This document shows, in pieces, positions 43,328 through 51,753 of a stretch of DNA of 64,000 nucleotides. A program made the position numbers and the translations under genes. The DNA comes from Flavobacterium sp. BFFFF2 (GTDB taxonomy: Bacteria > Bacteroidota > Bacteroidia > Flavobacteriales > Flavobacteriaceae), in assembly GCA_002256385.1 (NCBI GenBank), contig NKJD01000001.1, positions 124,001-188,000 on the forward strand, read 5' to 3'. Each line of letters opens with the position of its first letter. Within the stretch, counting starts at the first letter, position 1. The notes under the pieces are model-generated. The model searched no databases. It was not told where the DNA came from and worked only from the letters and a program-made list of their open reading frames with translations.

Positions 43328-43975
43328 TTAAGCTTCTGTAGTTCCTTCTTCAGTCGCTGCTTCAGTTGCTGGCTCCTCAGCTACCACTTCTGGAGCTGCT
43401 GCTTCAACAGTTTCTTCTGCTACCACTTCTGGAGCTGCTTCAGCTACCACTGTTTCTTCAACCGCCACTTCTGGCGCTTCTTCAACGGCAGTTTCAACAA
43501 CGGCCTCAGCTTCTGCTGCTCTAGCAGCATCGGCAGCCGCAGCCATTCTTTTTTCATTCACCGCTTTCTCCGCTTTCAAAGCTGCTGCTTTTACTTCTGC
43601 TTTATCCTGGCTTAATGAATCTTTTTTGGCGTTAATACGGGCCGCTTTTTCATCGATCCAAGCTTGCAATTTAGCTTCTGCTTGCTCGGTGGTTAAAGCA
43701 CCTTTGTTTACACCAACCTCAAGGTGGTGTTTCAATAAAGCTCCTTTGTATGAAAGGATGGCACGGGCTGTGTCTGATGGTTGAGCACCATTGTGTAACC
43801 AACGAACAGAAGAATCCATGTTTAATTCAATGGTAGCTGGATTGGTATTTGGGTTGTAAATACCCAATTTTTCCAAAAAGCGTCCATCACGTTTTGAGCG
43901 CGCATCGGCGGCTACAATCCAATAAAACGGTTTTCCTTTTTTTCCGTGTCTTTGCAATCTAATACGTACTGACAT
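43328..43975 (-). CDS. rpsP: 30S ribosomal protein S16 with long Ala/Glu-rich tail, 215 aa
   Basis: The conserved S16 core occupies residues 1 to about 90 (MSVRIRLQRHGKKGKPFYWI, VAADARSKRDGRFLEKLGIY, NPNTNPATIEL). A further 125 residues, absent from E. coli S16 (82 aa), form a charged helix (about 95-150) and an acidic low-complexity tail with near-repeats of PEVVAEETVEAAA. Such tails are common in Bacteroidota S16. First gene of the rpsP-rimM-trmN6 unit; a -7 box lies at 44021. Confidence 0.96.
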   Translation of the reverse strand: MSVRIRLQRHGKKGKPFYWIVAADARSKRDGRFLEKLGIYNPNTNPATIELNMDSSVRWLHNGAQPSDTARAILSYKGALLKHHLEVGVNKGALTTEQAEAKLQAWIDEKAARINAKKDSLSQDKAEVKAAALKAEKAVNEKRMAAAADAARAAEAEAVVETAVEEAPEVAVEETVVAEAAPEVVAEETVEAAAPEVVAEEPATEAATEEGTTEA

Positions 43976-44020
43976 AGTCGTTTAATTTGTGGGGTACCCG
44001 ACCCCGGTTATTTGAGGGCG

Positions 44021-44028
44021 CAAATATA
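44021..44028 (-). promoter_or_regulatory. -7 box (TATATTTG) of the rpsP operon
   Basis: It matches TAnnTTTG on the minus strand, 45 nt upstream of the rpsP start. Confidence 0.55.
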
Positions 44029-44108
44029 CTGATTTTGAAGCTATTTTTAATTTATACATAAAAAAATGCAATATTTTTTTTTTGCCCGTTCACATTCCCA
44101 AAAAAAAC

Positions 44109-44116
44109 TATTTTTG
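44109..44116 (+). promoter_or_regulatory. -7 box (TATTTTTG) of the lipoprotein gene at 44147
   Basis: It matches TAnnTTTG, 30 nt before the ATG. TTTG at 44081-44084 is a possible -33 box at a long spacing (24 nt). Confidence 0.5.
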
Positions 44117-44146
44117 TGCATTCAATTCAACAATTGATTGCACCTA

Positions 44147-44611
44147 ATGAAAAAGATAATAGCTCTTATATTAGTAGTTGTTTGTGTGAGTGCCTGCACC
44201 ACCACAACAGAAACCAATAACCAAGGCATGCAAGCCCAAAAGAACAATATCCTTTGGCGTTCCAAAAGCGTAACAGCAACCTTAACATCTTCGAGTCATT
44301 TAATAGTAACTGGCTACACGGAAAACGAAACATTGACCATTGATTTGGCCAATTTTCTGACAGGAGAATACGCCATTGGCGGAACCAACTCCAGCAAAGT
44401 CGGCTTTGAATACACCAATGAAAACGGCATGTATTCTTACACCAGCGTAGGTGCCACCCCACTTGGAAAAGTGATTATTACTAAAAATAAAGATGGCATG
44501 GTAAGCGGTACGTTTTACTTTTATACCAAAAACACCGCTACAGGAACCTCTTTAGAGCCCGCCGCAACGAACTTTCAGTATGGCGCATTCTTTGATATTC
44601 CGCTTCAATAA
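44147..44611 (+). CDS. DUF6252-like lipoprotein, 154 aa
   Basis: The start MKKIIALILVVVCVSACTTT carries a lipobox (VSAC). The body is a beta-sandwich-like domain (LIVTGYTENETLTIDLANFL, GKVIITKNKDGMVSGTFYF) ending ITNGAF-like as QYGAFFDIPL. This is the pattern of the DUF6252 lipoproteins of Flavobacteriia, which have no known function. ATG at 44147 was chosen over an upstream in-frame codon because of the signal peptide. Confidence 0.75.
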   Translation: MKKIIALILVVVCVSACTTTTETNNQGMQAQKNNILWRSKSVTATLTSSSHLIVTGYTENETLTIDLANFLTGEYAIGGTNSSKVGFEYTNENGMYSYTSVGATPLGKVIITKNKDGMVSGTFYFYTKNTATGTSLEPAATNFQYGAFFDIPLQ

Positions 44612-44632
44612 AGATCTATTCATACAACCCAT

Positions 44633-44665
44633 AAAAAAAGCCGAAGTTTAATTCGGCTTTTTTAT
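44633..44665. terminator. Bidirectional terminator
   Basis: Stem AAAAGCCGAA / TTCGGCTTTT between the convergent lipoprotein gene and the small gene at 44696. Confidence 0.88.
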
Positions 44666-44695
44666 TTCTATAGAAAGTCGTTTGTACGGTACAAA

Positions 44696-44878
44696 CTAGC
44701 TTTTCTTTTCTTCTTTTTTGTCGTGAGAACAACCTTTTTCTTTTTTGTCGTGGCAACCTTTTTTGTTGGCACAACATTCCTTTTTCTCTTTTTTCTCTTC
44801 TTTTTGTTTCTCTTGTGCCATTCCACTAAAAGTCAACGCAAAGAAAGCCAATGCAGCAACTGCCATTTGTTTTTTCAT
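44696..44878 (-). CDS. Small secreted Lys/Glu/Cys/His-rich protein, 60 aa
   Basis: Signal peptide MKKQMAVAALAFFALTFSGMAQ leaves a mature chain of only about 38 residues, nearly all Lys and Glu with four Cys and two His (CCANKKGCHDKKEKGCSHDK). The Cys/His spacing could bind a metal in the periplasm. The next gene on this strand encodes an Nramp-related transporter, which makes a metal role attractive but unproven. No family recognised. Confidence 0.65.
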   Translation of the reverse strand: MKKQMAVAALAFFALTFSGMAQEKQKEEKKEKKECCANKKGCHDKKEKGCSHDKKEEKKS

Positions 44879-45031
44879 AATGATATAGATTTAAATGATT
44901 TAGTTGATTCAAATGTATGTAAATTTTAAATTCAATGGTTGACTTTACCAGAATTTTAACGTCGGAAAGTCAATTTTGAAAAAACAATAAATCTACTGAC
45001 TTGGAAATGAGCCATGAAAATGACCCGCTTC

Positions 45032-46297
45032 TTAGAAAAACTGCAAATACAGCAGCGTAACCGCCGTCACGGTCATTAACAATAATGCCGCAAAACCCAA
45101 TGTATTTGAAAGTGGGCCATTGACATGTTTGCCCATGATTTTTTTATTATTCGAAATATGGAGAATAATGGCAATGAGTACCGGGGCGGTTAAACCATAT
45201 AATATTGCTGTGTAAATTAGCGCTTTGACTGGAGAAATCCCCACATAATTTAAGGACAAACCCAGTATTAATGACAGCGCAATAATGAGGTAAAAAGCTT
45301 TGGCCTCACTAAATTTTTTATCGAGGCCCTGCTCCCACCCGAAGGTTTCCGTGAAAATATACGACAAGGAACCACTTAAGACTGGAATGGCAATAAAGCC
45401 GGTTCCAATGACACCAATCGCAAATAATAAATAGGCCAAATTCCCAGCCAATGGTTTGAGTGCCATGGCGGCTTGTTCCACCGTATCAATTTGATGAACC
45501 CCTCCTTTAAACAAAACAGTTCCGGTGGTCAGGATAATGAAATACATCACAAACCCAGAAACCGTCATACCAAAATCGACATCTTGGTTCAGGTTGTGAA
45601 TGATTTTCTTGTTGACAATTACCTGTGTTTTCTTGTTTTTCTGCTCTTCCACTTCCACCGAAGCTTGCCAAAAAAACAAATAAGGCGAAATGGTCGTACC
45701 CAAAATGCCTACCAATATGGCCATGTAGTTTTTATCAAATGAAATACTTGGCACAAAAGTAGCTTGTAAAATTTCACAGAAATCTTGTTTGTACAAAAAG
45801 GGTACCATGAAATAGACCAACATCACCAAGCATAAATATTTTAATACGGAAGCAATTTGCTGGTAGGGCAAATAAATGATCAGCCCAATGAGACTGATTG
45901 TAAAAACCACACAAAAATAATTGGCATCAATGGCCGGAAACAGCAAGTTTCCCACGGCTCCCATACCCGCGATGTCGGCCCCGATATTGAGAATAATGGC
46001 CGGAAAACTAAACAATAGCATCAGGTATAAAACGGGCTTTGGATAGTGCTTTTTGAGCGTTCCCGTAAGCCCTTGTGAGGTAACCAAGCCAATTCGGGCG
46101 CACATTTGCTGAATGGCCGCCATGAGCGGAAAAGCCACAATGGAAGTCCACAAAGTAGAAAGTCCATAAGCAGCGCCAGCTTGCGAATAGGTGGCAATGC
46201 CCGATGGGTCATCGTCGCTGGCTCCGGTAACTAAACCAGGCCCGAGTTTTTTCCAACGGTCAATCAGTGAATTGGATTTGGCTGTTTTTTTTTTCAT
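45032..46297 (-). CDS. Nramp-related divalent cation transporter, non-canonical, 421 aa
   Basis: Eleven or so membrane helices with the Nramp-fold pattern GPGLVTGASDDDPSGIATYSQAG in helix 1 and GVIGTGFIAIPVLSGSLSY in helix 6. Canonical Nramp proteins have DPGN in helix 1 and an A-x-x-M metal ligand in helix 6. Here these read DPSG and lack the Met, so manganese/iron transport cannot be assumed. The DDPSG type is widespread in bacteria and poorly characterised. Inner membrane; length typical. Confidence 0.88.
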   Translation of the reverse strand: MKKKTAKSNSLIDRWKKLGPGLVTGASDDDPSGIATYSQAGAAYGLSTLWTSIVAFPLMAAIQQMCARIGLVTSQGLTGTLKKHYPKPVLYLMLLFSFPAIILNIGADIAGMGAVGNLLFPAIDANYFCVVFTISLIGLIIYLPYQQIASVLKYLCLVMLVYFMVPFLYKQDFCEILQATFVPSISFDKNYMAILVGILGTTISPYLFFWQASVEVEEQKNKKTQVIVNKKIIHNLNQDVDFGMTVSGFVMYFIILTTGTVLFKGGVHQIDTVEQAAMALKPLAGNLAYLLFAIGVIGTGFIAIPVLSGSLSYIFTETFGWEQGLDKKFSEAKAFYLIIALSLILGLSLNYVGISPVKALIYTAILYGLTAPVLIAIILHISNNKKIMGKHVNGPLSNTLGFAALLLMTVTAVTLLYLQFF

Positions 46298-46683
46298 GAA
46301 TTATGCATTAACAACCGTCTATCGAAACGAGTGTTCTGTTAACATTTTTTGAAAATTTCAATGCGAAAATAAAAAACTGGTTTTTTAAAGCTGCAATGTA
46401 AAAAATAGCTCCCCTATTTCAGTTGAAAGTAGGCTGCGAAGGTATTGTAAATGTCGTCTTGTTTTAAATTTTAGCAAAGCAATTTAGATTTGATCACTCC
46501 TTTTTCTTTAAAATGACAATTTTGAAATAGCCCCCCGTTTGATGGGCTTCTTATTCGCTTTTTGGTATAAACCACCCGTTAATCAAATGATGTAACAATC
46601 ACATTTTATTATACAACATCCTAGCTTGTATTTGAACCAACCTTTGTGGTGTAATAATTCTATTACGATTAAATACAATTCAA

Positions 46684-47118
46684 ATGAAAAAAGTAATTTT
46701 TATGATGTTGATGACCCTCATGGGCACAGCATCAGTTTCTTGGGCACAAAAGCCAGCCGTAATGCTCAATGACCAATCTGGGTGGCATAAAATTGGCAAA
46801 TCGACCATTGACTTCACTAAAGATAAAGAAGAAATAGATGTGTATATGGCCGACCGATTTGCCAAAATCAAATTTAAAGTGACCAAAGCACCTGTTGATT
46901 TGATCCGTTTGGAAATGTATTTTGAAAGTGGCGACAAACAAGATATTGACATCAACGAAACCATCCTTGCCCCAGGAGAAAGCAAAGTAATTGCTTTGAA
47001 CGGCGGCGAACGCAACTTGAAAAAAATCATTTTTGTGTGTAAAACAAAACCCAATTACAAAGACAAAAAAGCACATGTTGAAGTGTGGGGTTTAAAAACG
47101 AACGCCAACAAAAAATAA
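46684..47118 (+). CDS. Hypothetical secreted beta-sandwich protein, 144 aa
   Basis: Signal peptide MKKVIFMMLMTLMGTASVSWAQ is followed by one domain (GWHKIGKSTIDFTKDKEEID, VYMADRFAKIKFKVTKAPVD, VIALNGGERNLKKIIFVCKT) that resembles DUF2541-type proteins in strand order. That match is by eye and uncertain. Function unknown. It begins the cluster of small envelope proteins to 49535. The gap before it (46298-46683) shows no gene or repeat that I can name. Confidence 0.65.
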   Translation: MKKVIFMMLMTLMGTASVSWAQKPAVMLNDQSGWHKIGKSTIDFTKDKEEIDVYMADRFAKIKFKVTKAPVDLIRLEMYFESGDKQDIDINETILAPGESKVIALNGGERNLKKIIFVCKTKPNYKDKKAHVEVWGLKTNANKK

Positions 47119-47221
47119 GACAAAACGGGTGCTTCAACACAAGTAAATGAAACCGCTTTGCATGGCTTAACCAATCATTTAAGTGGCTTACTACCCAATG
47201 TTTCACATTAAAATTTTAATT

Positions 47222-47380
47222 ATGACCAACTTATTATATTACGTAGCGCTCATCTTGATTTTGTTCTGGGCTTTGGGATTCTTTGTTTACAACATTGGCG
47301 CACTCATTCACATATTGCTCTTATTGGCAGTGGTTTCCATCCTTTTGCGGATTATCAATGGGAAGAATGTGATGAAATGA
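47222..47380 (+). CDS. lmo0937-family (DUF5670-like) small membrane protein, 52 aa
   Basis: MTNLLYYVALILILFWALGF, then FVYNIGALIHILLLLAVVSI and LLRIINGK: two short helices with the central G-ALIH-LL motif of the lmo0937 family. The family is often induced by general or envelope stress. ATG at 47222 starts the family pattern; the upstream in-frame extension is not supported. Confidence 0.85.
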   Translation: MTNLLYYVALILILFWALGFFVYNIGALIHILLLLAVVSILLRIINGKNVMK

Positions 47381-47394
47381 AAAAGCTTCGCTTT

Positions 47395-47592
47395 TTTAGT
47401 CGAAAGTCGAAAGCCGAAAGTCGAAAGCCGAAAGTCAAGGTCGATAGTTTTTTAGGAAGGACTTTCGATATTTATGACTTTAACAGCTTTCAATATTAGA
47501 AACTTTAGCTTGGCTCCGCTCGATACATTCGTTCCTATGTCAGGATAGCTTTCTGGACGGGTCAACATTACAAACTTTCCAACATTTAACAT
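47395..47592 (+). repeat. Diverged composite repeat
   Basis: AGTCGAA/AGCCGAA heptads (47397-47440) are followed by a decayed core resembling TTGGCTCCGCTCGATACATT and ending GGACGGGTC (47505-47567). No gene in 47381-47613. Confidence 0.65.
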
Positions 47593-47613
47593 CATAAACT
47601 TAAAAATACCAAA

Positions 47614-48258
47614 ATGAAAAAAACAATTATAATAACCACGTTGGTCTTATTGGCCCTGGTTAAAACAAATGCACAATCGAGTGTAGGTATGGCAGATAAC
47701 CGCGAAAAACTCTTTTTTGGGTTGAAAATAGGCGGTAATTATTCCAATGTGTACGACACAAAAGGAGATGACTTTGTAGCAGATCCCACTTTTGGATTGG
47801 CGGGTGGCGTTTTTGTTTCCATCCCGATTGGTCGCTATTTGGGCATACAACCTGAACTATTGTACTCACAAAAGGGCTACAAATCGTCGGGTACCTTTTT
47901 TGGTGAAACCTACAGCATGACGCGGACTACTGATTATTTAGATATTCCGTTGATGGTCGCCATTAAACCGATTGAATACATTACCATTTTAGTAGGACCC
48001 CAATATTCTTATTTGCTTAAACAAAAGGACAATTTCACAGGCGGATCTATTTCGTCGTCGAATGAGCAAATTTTTTCCAACGACAACTACCGCAAAAACA
48101 CCTTGTGTTTTATTGGCGGTGCCGATATTAACATCGACCATTTGGTGGTTGGCGCTCGTGCCGGTTGGGATGTAACAACCAATAATGGTGATGGATCGTC
48201 TGCTACACCGCGTTACAAAAACATGTGGTACCAAGTTACTTTGGGCTACCGATTTTAA
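47614..48258 (+). CDS. Porin-family outer-membrane beta-barrel protein, 214 aa
   Basis: Signal peptide MKKTIIITTLVLLALVKTNAQ is followed by the barrel pattern FFGLKIGGNYSNVYDTKGDD, GVFVSIPIGRYLGIQPELLY, YLDIPLMVAIKPIEYITILV and the terminal LGYRF. It is the same family as the gene at 984. It lies in the small envelope-protein cluster and 24 bp before the YtxH gene, so the two are likely co-transcribed. Confidence 0.85.
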   Translation: MKKTIIITTLVLLALVKTNAQSSVGMADNREKLFFGLKIGGNYSNVYDTKGDDFVADPTFGLAGGVFVSIPIGRYLGIQPELLYSQKGYKSSGTFFGETYSMTRTTDYLDIPLMVAIKPIEYITILVGPQYSYLLKQKDNFTGGSISSSNEQIFSNDNYRKNTLCFIGGADINIDHLVVGARAGWDVTTNNGDGSSATPRYKNMWYQVTLGYRF

Positions 48259-48282
48259 TTAAACCATTTAAATATACCCATC

Positions 48283-48642
48283 ATGGACAATACAAAAAGA
48301 AATGAAAAAATAATAGGCTCCATCGTTGGTGCCTTAACAGGAGCCACTTTAGGGCTGTTGATGGCCACAACCAAAGGCGCAAAAGCACGTAAAAAATTAT
48401 CGGCCCGTGCCGAAAAAACAGCTAAATTTTTAAAAAAAAGAATGAGTAAAGAAACCAAAGGCTTTATGAAAAGCGTGAACAAAGAGGCCAAATTGCTTAA
48501 AAACAAAGCCGTGGAATTAGAAGGCGTTGTTGAAAACAAAGTGGAGCATATTGCCACAGTCGTTGTTGACAAAACAAAAGATTTGTTGCACCCCAATAAT
48601 ATGGCGCACACGAGTAAAGACCATGAACTTAAACACAAATAA
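48283..48642 (+). CDS. YtxH-domain protein, 119 aa
   Basis: The N-terminal Gly-rich hydrophobic segment IIGSIVGALTGATLGLLMA, TTKGAKARKKL is the YtxH (gas-vesicle/stress protein) signature. The rest is a long, Lys-rich amphipathic helix (KFLKKRMSKETKGFMKSVNK). It is probably membrane-attached. YtxH proteins are linked to general stress in Bacillus, with unclear mechanism. The stop is 1 bp before the next start. Confidence 0.85.
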   Translation: MDNTKRNEKIIGSIVGALTGATLGLLMATTKGAKARKKLSARAEKTAKFLKKRMSKETKGFMKSVNKEAKLLKNKAVELEGVVENKVEHIATVVVDKTKDLLHPNNMAHTSKDHELKHK

Positions 48643-48643
48643 A

Positions 48644-49099
48644 ATGAAGACACCCATAGTAAAAATAGCTGCATTAACGGTATTTATCGGTTCGATGCTC
48701 GTGAATTGCAACAATTCACCCAAGGCCAAAGAAGACCAATTAAGCGAGGCCAAAGAGGAAGTCATTGATGCCAAAGCCGATTTGGCTGAGTCTGAAAGAG
48801 ATTCAATTCATGACTTTAACATTTACAAAGAAAGCATGGAGAAAAAATTAGCTGAAAACGAAAAAGTGATCGCTGATTTAAAATCTAAAAACACGTCAAC
48901 AGACAAAAAAGTGCATGACTTGTATGTGAAAGAATTGGCCAGCTTGGAAATGAAAAATGCCGAGTGTAAATCAAAGATTATGAACTACAAACAAGGTACC
49001 GAACAAAAATGGGAATTGTTTAAAGTTGATTTCAACAAAGGCGTGGATGAATTGGGACAATCGATTTCTGAGATGGCCCAGCGCAACATGAAAAAGTAA
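48644..49099 (+). CDS. Coiled-coil lipoprotein, 151 aa
   Basis: MKTPIVKIAALTVFIGSMLV, then NC with a lipobox-like end, gives a lipid-anchored protein. The mature part is almost all charged helix (DQLSEAKEEVIDAKADLAES, SMEKKLAENEKVIADLKSK), a coiled coil of about 120 residues. It is translated directly after the YtxH gene. A periplasmic or envelope spacer role is inferred. No named family. Confidence 0.78.
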   Translation: MKTPIVKIAALTVFIGSMLVNCNNSPKAKEDQLSEAKEEVIDAKADLAESERDSIHDFNIYKESMEKKLAENEKVIADLKSKNTSTDKKVHDLYVKELASLEMKNAECKSKIMNYKQGTEQKWELFKVDFNKGVDELGQSISEMAQRNMKK

Positions 49100-49103
49100 G
49101 CAG

Positions 49104-49535
49104 ATGACCTCATTTGCTCCTTTTATCAGTGCCACCAAAAAAGCTGGACTTTTGGCCTCCCTATTGTTGCTTATTGGATGCACCTCGTGTTCCAAAAAGG
49201 TAACTTTCTTAAACTCTTCGGTAGTCCCTGCGGCCCGCGGTGAGGTTTCGGTTAAAACCGACCGGAATAACAACTACGTGGTTAACCTAGAACTTACCTA
49301 TTTGGCAGAACCCGAACGACTGTCTCCTCCAAAAAAGACCTACGTGGTGTGGTTGGTTTCAGACAAAAGCGAGATTCCCCTTAATTTAGGACAAGTGGTA
49401 GGCACCTCGCATTTAAACATTAAATTCAGTGCCGTTTCCTCATCCAAGCCCAAACGTATTTTTATTACAGCCGAAGATGATGCTAGTACCCAAACACCAA
49501 GTAGTGTGGTAGTACTCGAGACAAATAATTTTTAA
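49104..49535 (+). CDS. Hypothetical lipoprotein, 143 aa
   Basis: The hydrophobic start AGLLASLLLLIGCTSC includes a lipobox (LIGC). A beta-rich domain follows (FLNSSVVPAARGEVSVKTDR, YVVWLVSDKSEIPLNLGQVV, KRIFITAEDDASTQTPS). This resembles anti-sigma-associated or stress-induced lipoproteins of Bacteroidota but no family is certain. It begins 4 bp after the coiled-coil gene and ends the operon at a terminator. Confidence 0.72.
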   Translation: MTSFAPFISATKKAGLLASLLLLIGCTSCSKKVTFLNSSVVPAARGEVSVKTDRNNNYVVNLELTYLAEPERLSPPKKTYVVWLVSDKSEIPLNLGQVVGTSHLNIKFSAVSSSKPKRIFITAEDDASTQTPSSVVVLETNNF

Positions 49536-49553
49536 CAAATCCAATTATTGTGA

Positions 49554-49582
49554 AAAAGCTGCTTTAGGGCAGCTTTTTTTTT
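49554..49582 (+). terminator. Terminator of the envelope-protein operon
   Basis: Stem AAAAGCTGC / GCAGCTTTT with a 6-nt loop, then a T-run. Confidence 0.88.
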
Positions 49583-50152
49583 ATCGAAGAAAGAGGAAAG
49601 AAGAAAGAGGAAAGAATTTGAAAATGAGGTAATTTGCAAATTTGAAAATGGATATTCTAAAATTTTATTGCTTCATTTGTGAAAATAATTACTAAAGCTT
49701 GTGTACCTGAAGCCAACTGGGCTTTTATTCCGCTGACGCTGCATACAATTCGGTCTTTGGCCTCGGATCTCCTATCAATATCAAATTCTTAATCTCAAAA
49801 CTTTAAATCTATAAATTTTTCAATCTCAAACCACAAATCTCGAATCATTCAATTTTGAGTCCCCTCCTAAAACCCCATTTTACTAAAAATCTTGATTTAT
49901 TGTCATTTTTTAGTAAAAAACAAACTTTGATAATCAGTTGCTTATAAGTATTAAAGTTAAAAAAATAAACGCAAAAAGGAGAGAAAAGACTTTTCGGTGT
50001 GGACTCAATTTTTAAATCTTTCAATCTTTAAATTTTTCAATCTCAAACCACAAATCTCAAATCATTCAATTTTTGAATCTTTAAATCATTCAATTTTTGA
50101 ATCTCAAATCTTTCAATCTTTAAATTTTTCAATCATTCAATTTCCTTAAGTT
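49583..50152. repeat. Composite repeat remnant plus octad arrays
   Basis: Half of hairpin 1 (TAAAGCTTGTGTACCTG, 49693-49709), an imperfect hairpin 2 GAAGCCAACTGGGCTTT (49709-49725), core remnant TTCGGTCTTTGGCCTCGG (49750 on), then TCTCAAA/TTTTTCAATC-type arrays (49790-49855 and 50010-50145). No gene in this 620-bp gap. Confidence 0.75.
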
Positions 50153-50158
50153 TGCACA

Positions 50159-50941
50159 ATGGTCCAAACCCACTCAATCGTTGAAAAAACATACCGCAAA
50201 CTCACCATTTTAGTGAGTGAAAAACGCATGTTATGGACGGTTCGTGACACGCTTAACAATGAAATCATTGAAAAGGACGAAGCGGTCTGGCCCAATCCAG
50301 AGCAATGGCAACACGAATCAGAAACGATTGCTGCCGTTTGGCAACAGGATGTTTTTACCCAAAAATATGACGCCATTGAGGTGCTGCACTACAATCCGTG
50401 GCTTACTTTTGTTCCTGCCGCATTGTACGATGATGATTTTAAGACGCATTATTTGCAGTGGAACACCCAACTATTTGAAACCGATTACATTGCTACCGAC
50501 ACGCTCACTTCACTTGAAATGGTGAGTGTGTATATTCCATGGGTTTCATTAAATAATTTACTCATTGACCGCTTGGGCAAATTTGAATACCAACACGCAT
50601 TGGCCAGTTGGTTAACGCAATTGATTCCAAAAAGCCGCTGGGATTTTGACAAAAAAATGACCGCACACCGCCTTGACGAGCAACTGGATTTGGTGGTTAC
50701 GCAAAACGGAAAACTGGTTTTGTACAATTCATTTTTGGTGCAAAGCCCCGAAGACATCCTATACTATATTCTTTTTACCGCCGAACAATTGCAACTGAAC
50801 CCAGAACTGTTTTCGTTGCAGCTTTTGGGCGAATGGCCTTCGGAAGAAGGCACTTTTGACCTGCTTTATCGCTACATTCGCGATGTAAAATGGCCCGACA
50901 CAACACAGAATTCACCCTTTGCCTTACTACACGAACCATGA
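50159..50941 (+). CDS. DUF3822 protein, 260 aa
   Basis: A member of the DUF3822 family found almost only in Bacteroidota beside rsmD, as here. Visible are KLTILVSEKRMLWTVRDTLN, NPWLTFVPAALYDDD, YIPWVSLNNLLIDRLGKFEY, LVVTQNGKLVLYNSFLVQSP, EDILYYILFTAEQLQL. The repeated beta-alpha pattern suggests an actin/ASKHA-like fold. Function unknown. It overlaps the rsmD start by 4 bp (ATGA), so translation is coupled. Confidence 0.9.
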   Translation: MVQTHSIVEKTYRKLTILVSEKRMLWTVRDTLNNEIIEKDEAVWPNPEQWQHESETIAAVWQQDVFTQKYDAIEVLHYNPWLTFVPAALYDDDFKTHYLQWNTQLFETDYIATDTLTSLEMVSVYIPWVSLNNLLIDRLGKFEYQHALASWLTQLIPKSRWDFDKKMTAHRLDEQLDLVVTQNGKLVLYNSFLVQSPEDILYYILFTAEQLQLNPELFSLQLLGEWPSEEGTFDLLYRYIRDVKWPDTTQNSPFALLHEP

Positions 50942-51483
50942 GAATTATTGCCGGCCAATTTAAAAGCAGACGCATTCAACCACCCCGCAATTTGCCCGTG
51001 CGGCCTACCACCGACTTAAGCAAAGAATCGTTGTTTAACATCCTAAACAACCAATTTGAGTGGGAAGGACTCCGCATTTTAGATTTATTTTCGGGCACAG
51101 GAAATATGAGCTACGAATTTGCTTCGAGGGGTGTCACCGAAGGCACGGCCGTTGATGGTGATCGGGCTTGTGTGCAATTCATCAAGAAAACTTTTGAAGA
51201 ATTAGAGATCCCCTTTAAAGCCGTACAAAGCGATGTTTTTGGTTTTTTAAAACAATTTAAAGGCCAAGTTGACATTGTCTTTGCCGACCCACCTTACGAC
51301 CTTCCGCTCGGCGATTACAACCAATTGGTACGCATGCTATTTGACCAAGAAATAGTTTCAGATATAGGCTGGCTCATTGTAGAGCATTCCAAGCATTCGG
51401 ATGTCACCCAACACCCCGAATTTTCCCATCAAAAGCATTATGGGGCCACCGTATTTAGTTTTTTTGAAAAAACCAGTAGTTAA
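50938..51483 (+). CDS. rsmD: 16S rRNA (guanine(966)-N2)-methyltransferase RsmD
   Basis: It methylates G966 of 16S rRNA using SAM. The start is MRIIAGQFKSRRI (the family opening), then RPTTDLSKESLFNIL, SAM motif I LDLFSGTGNMSYEFASRG (about residues 43-60) and catalytic DPPYDLPL (about 119). ATG at 50938 matches the family start and overlaps the DUF3822 stop. 181 aa is typical. Confidence 0.94.
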   Translation: MRIIAGQFKSRRIQPPRNLPVRPTTDLSKESLFNILNNQFEWEGLRILDLFSGTGNMSYEFASRGVTEGTAVDGDRACVQFIKKTFEELEIPFKAVQSDVFGFLKQFKGQVDIVFADPPYDLPLGDYNQLVRMLFDQEIVSDIGWLIVEHSKHSDVTQHPEFSHQKHYGATVFSFFEKTSS

Positions 51484-51697
51484 TAAGGGTTATAAAAACA
51501 ACTAAAATTAGGTAGTCAAAAAATTCACCGCAGTTTTTTTGACTGCGCACATTTTATTTATTCTAAATAAGCATTTTACATTCATCTTTCTCTTGTTATT
51601 GCTAGGGTAAAATGAATCATGTTTGTTTTATTGGTAGACTAATGTGTGTCGCTTTTTGTTGAATTATTCATATTTAGATAAAAAAACGAAACACACA

Positions 51698-51726
51698 TTG
51701 AAAAGAATAATACTCATTTAAATTTG
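51698..51726 (+). promoter_or_regulatory. Promoter of the DUF2271/T9SS protein gene
   Basis: TTG at 51698-51700 and TAAATTTG at 51719-51726, spacer 18 nt, match the Bacteroidota consensus. The remaining gap sequence 51484-51697 has a weak hairpin (GCAGT / ACTGC near 51530) and nothing else. Confidence 0.65.
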
Positions 51727-51753
51727 CAGTCTATTTAACCAGATTCACGCATT

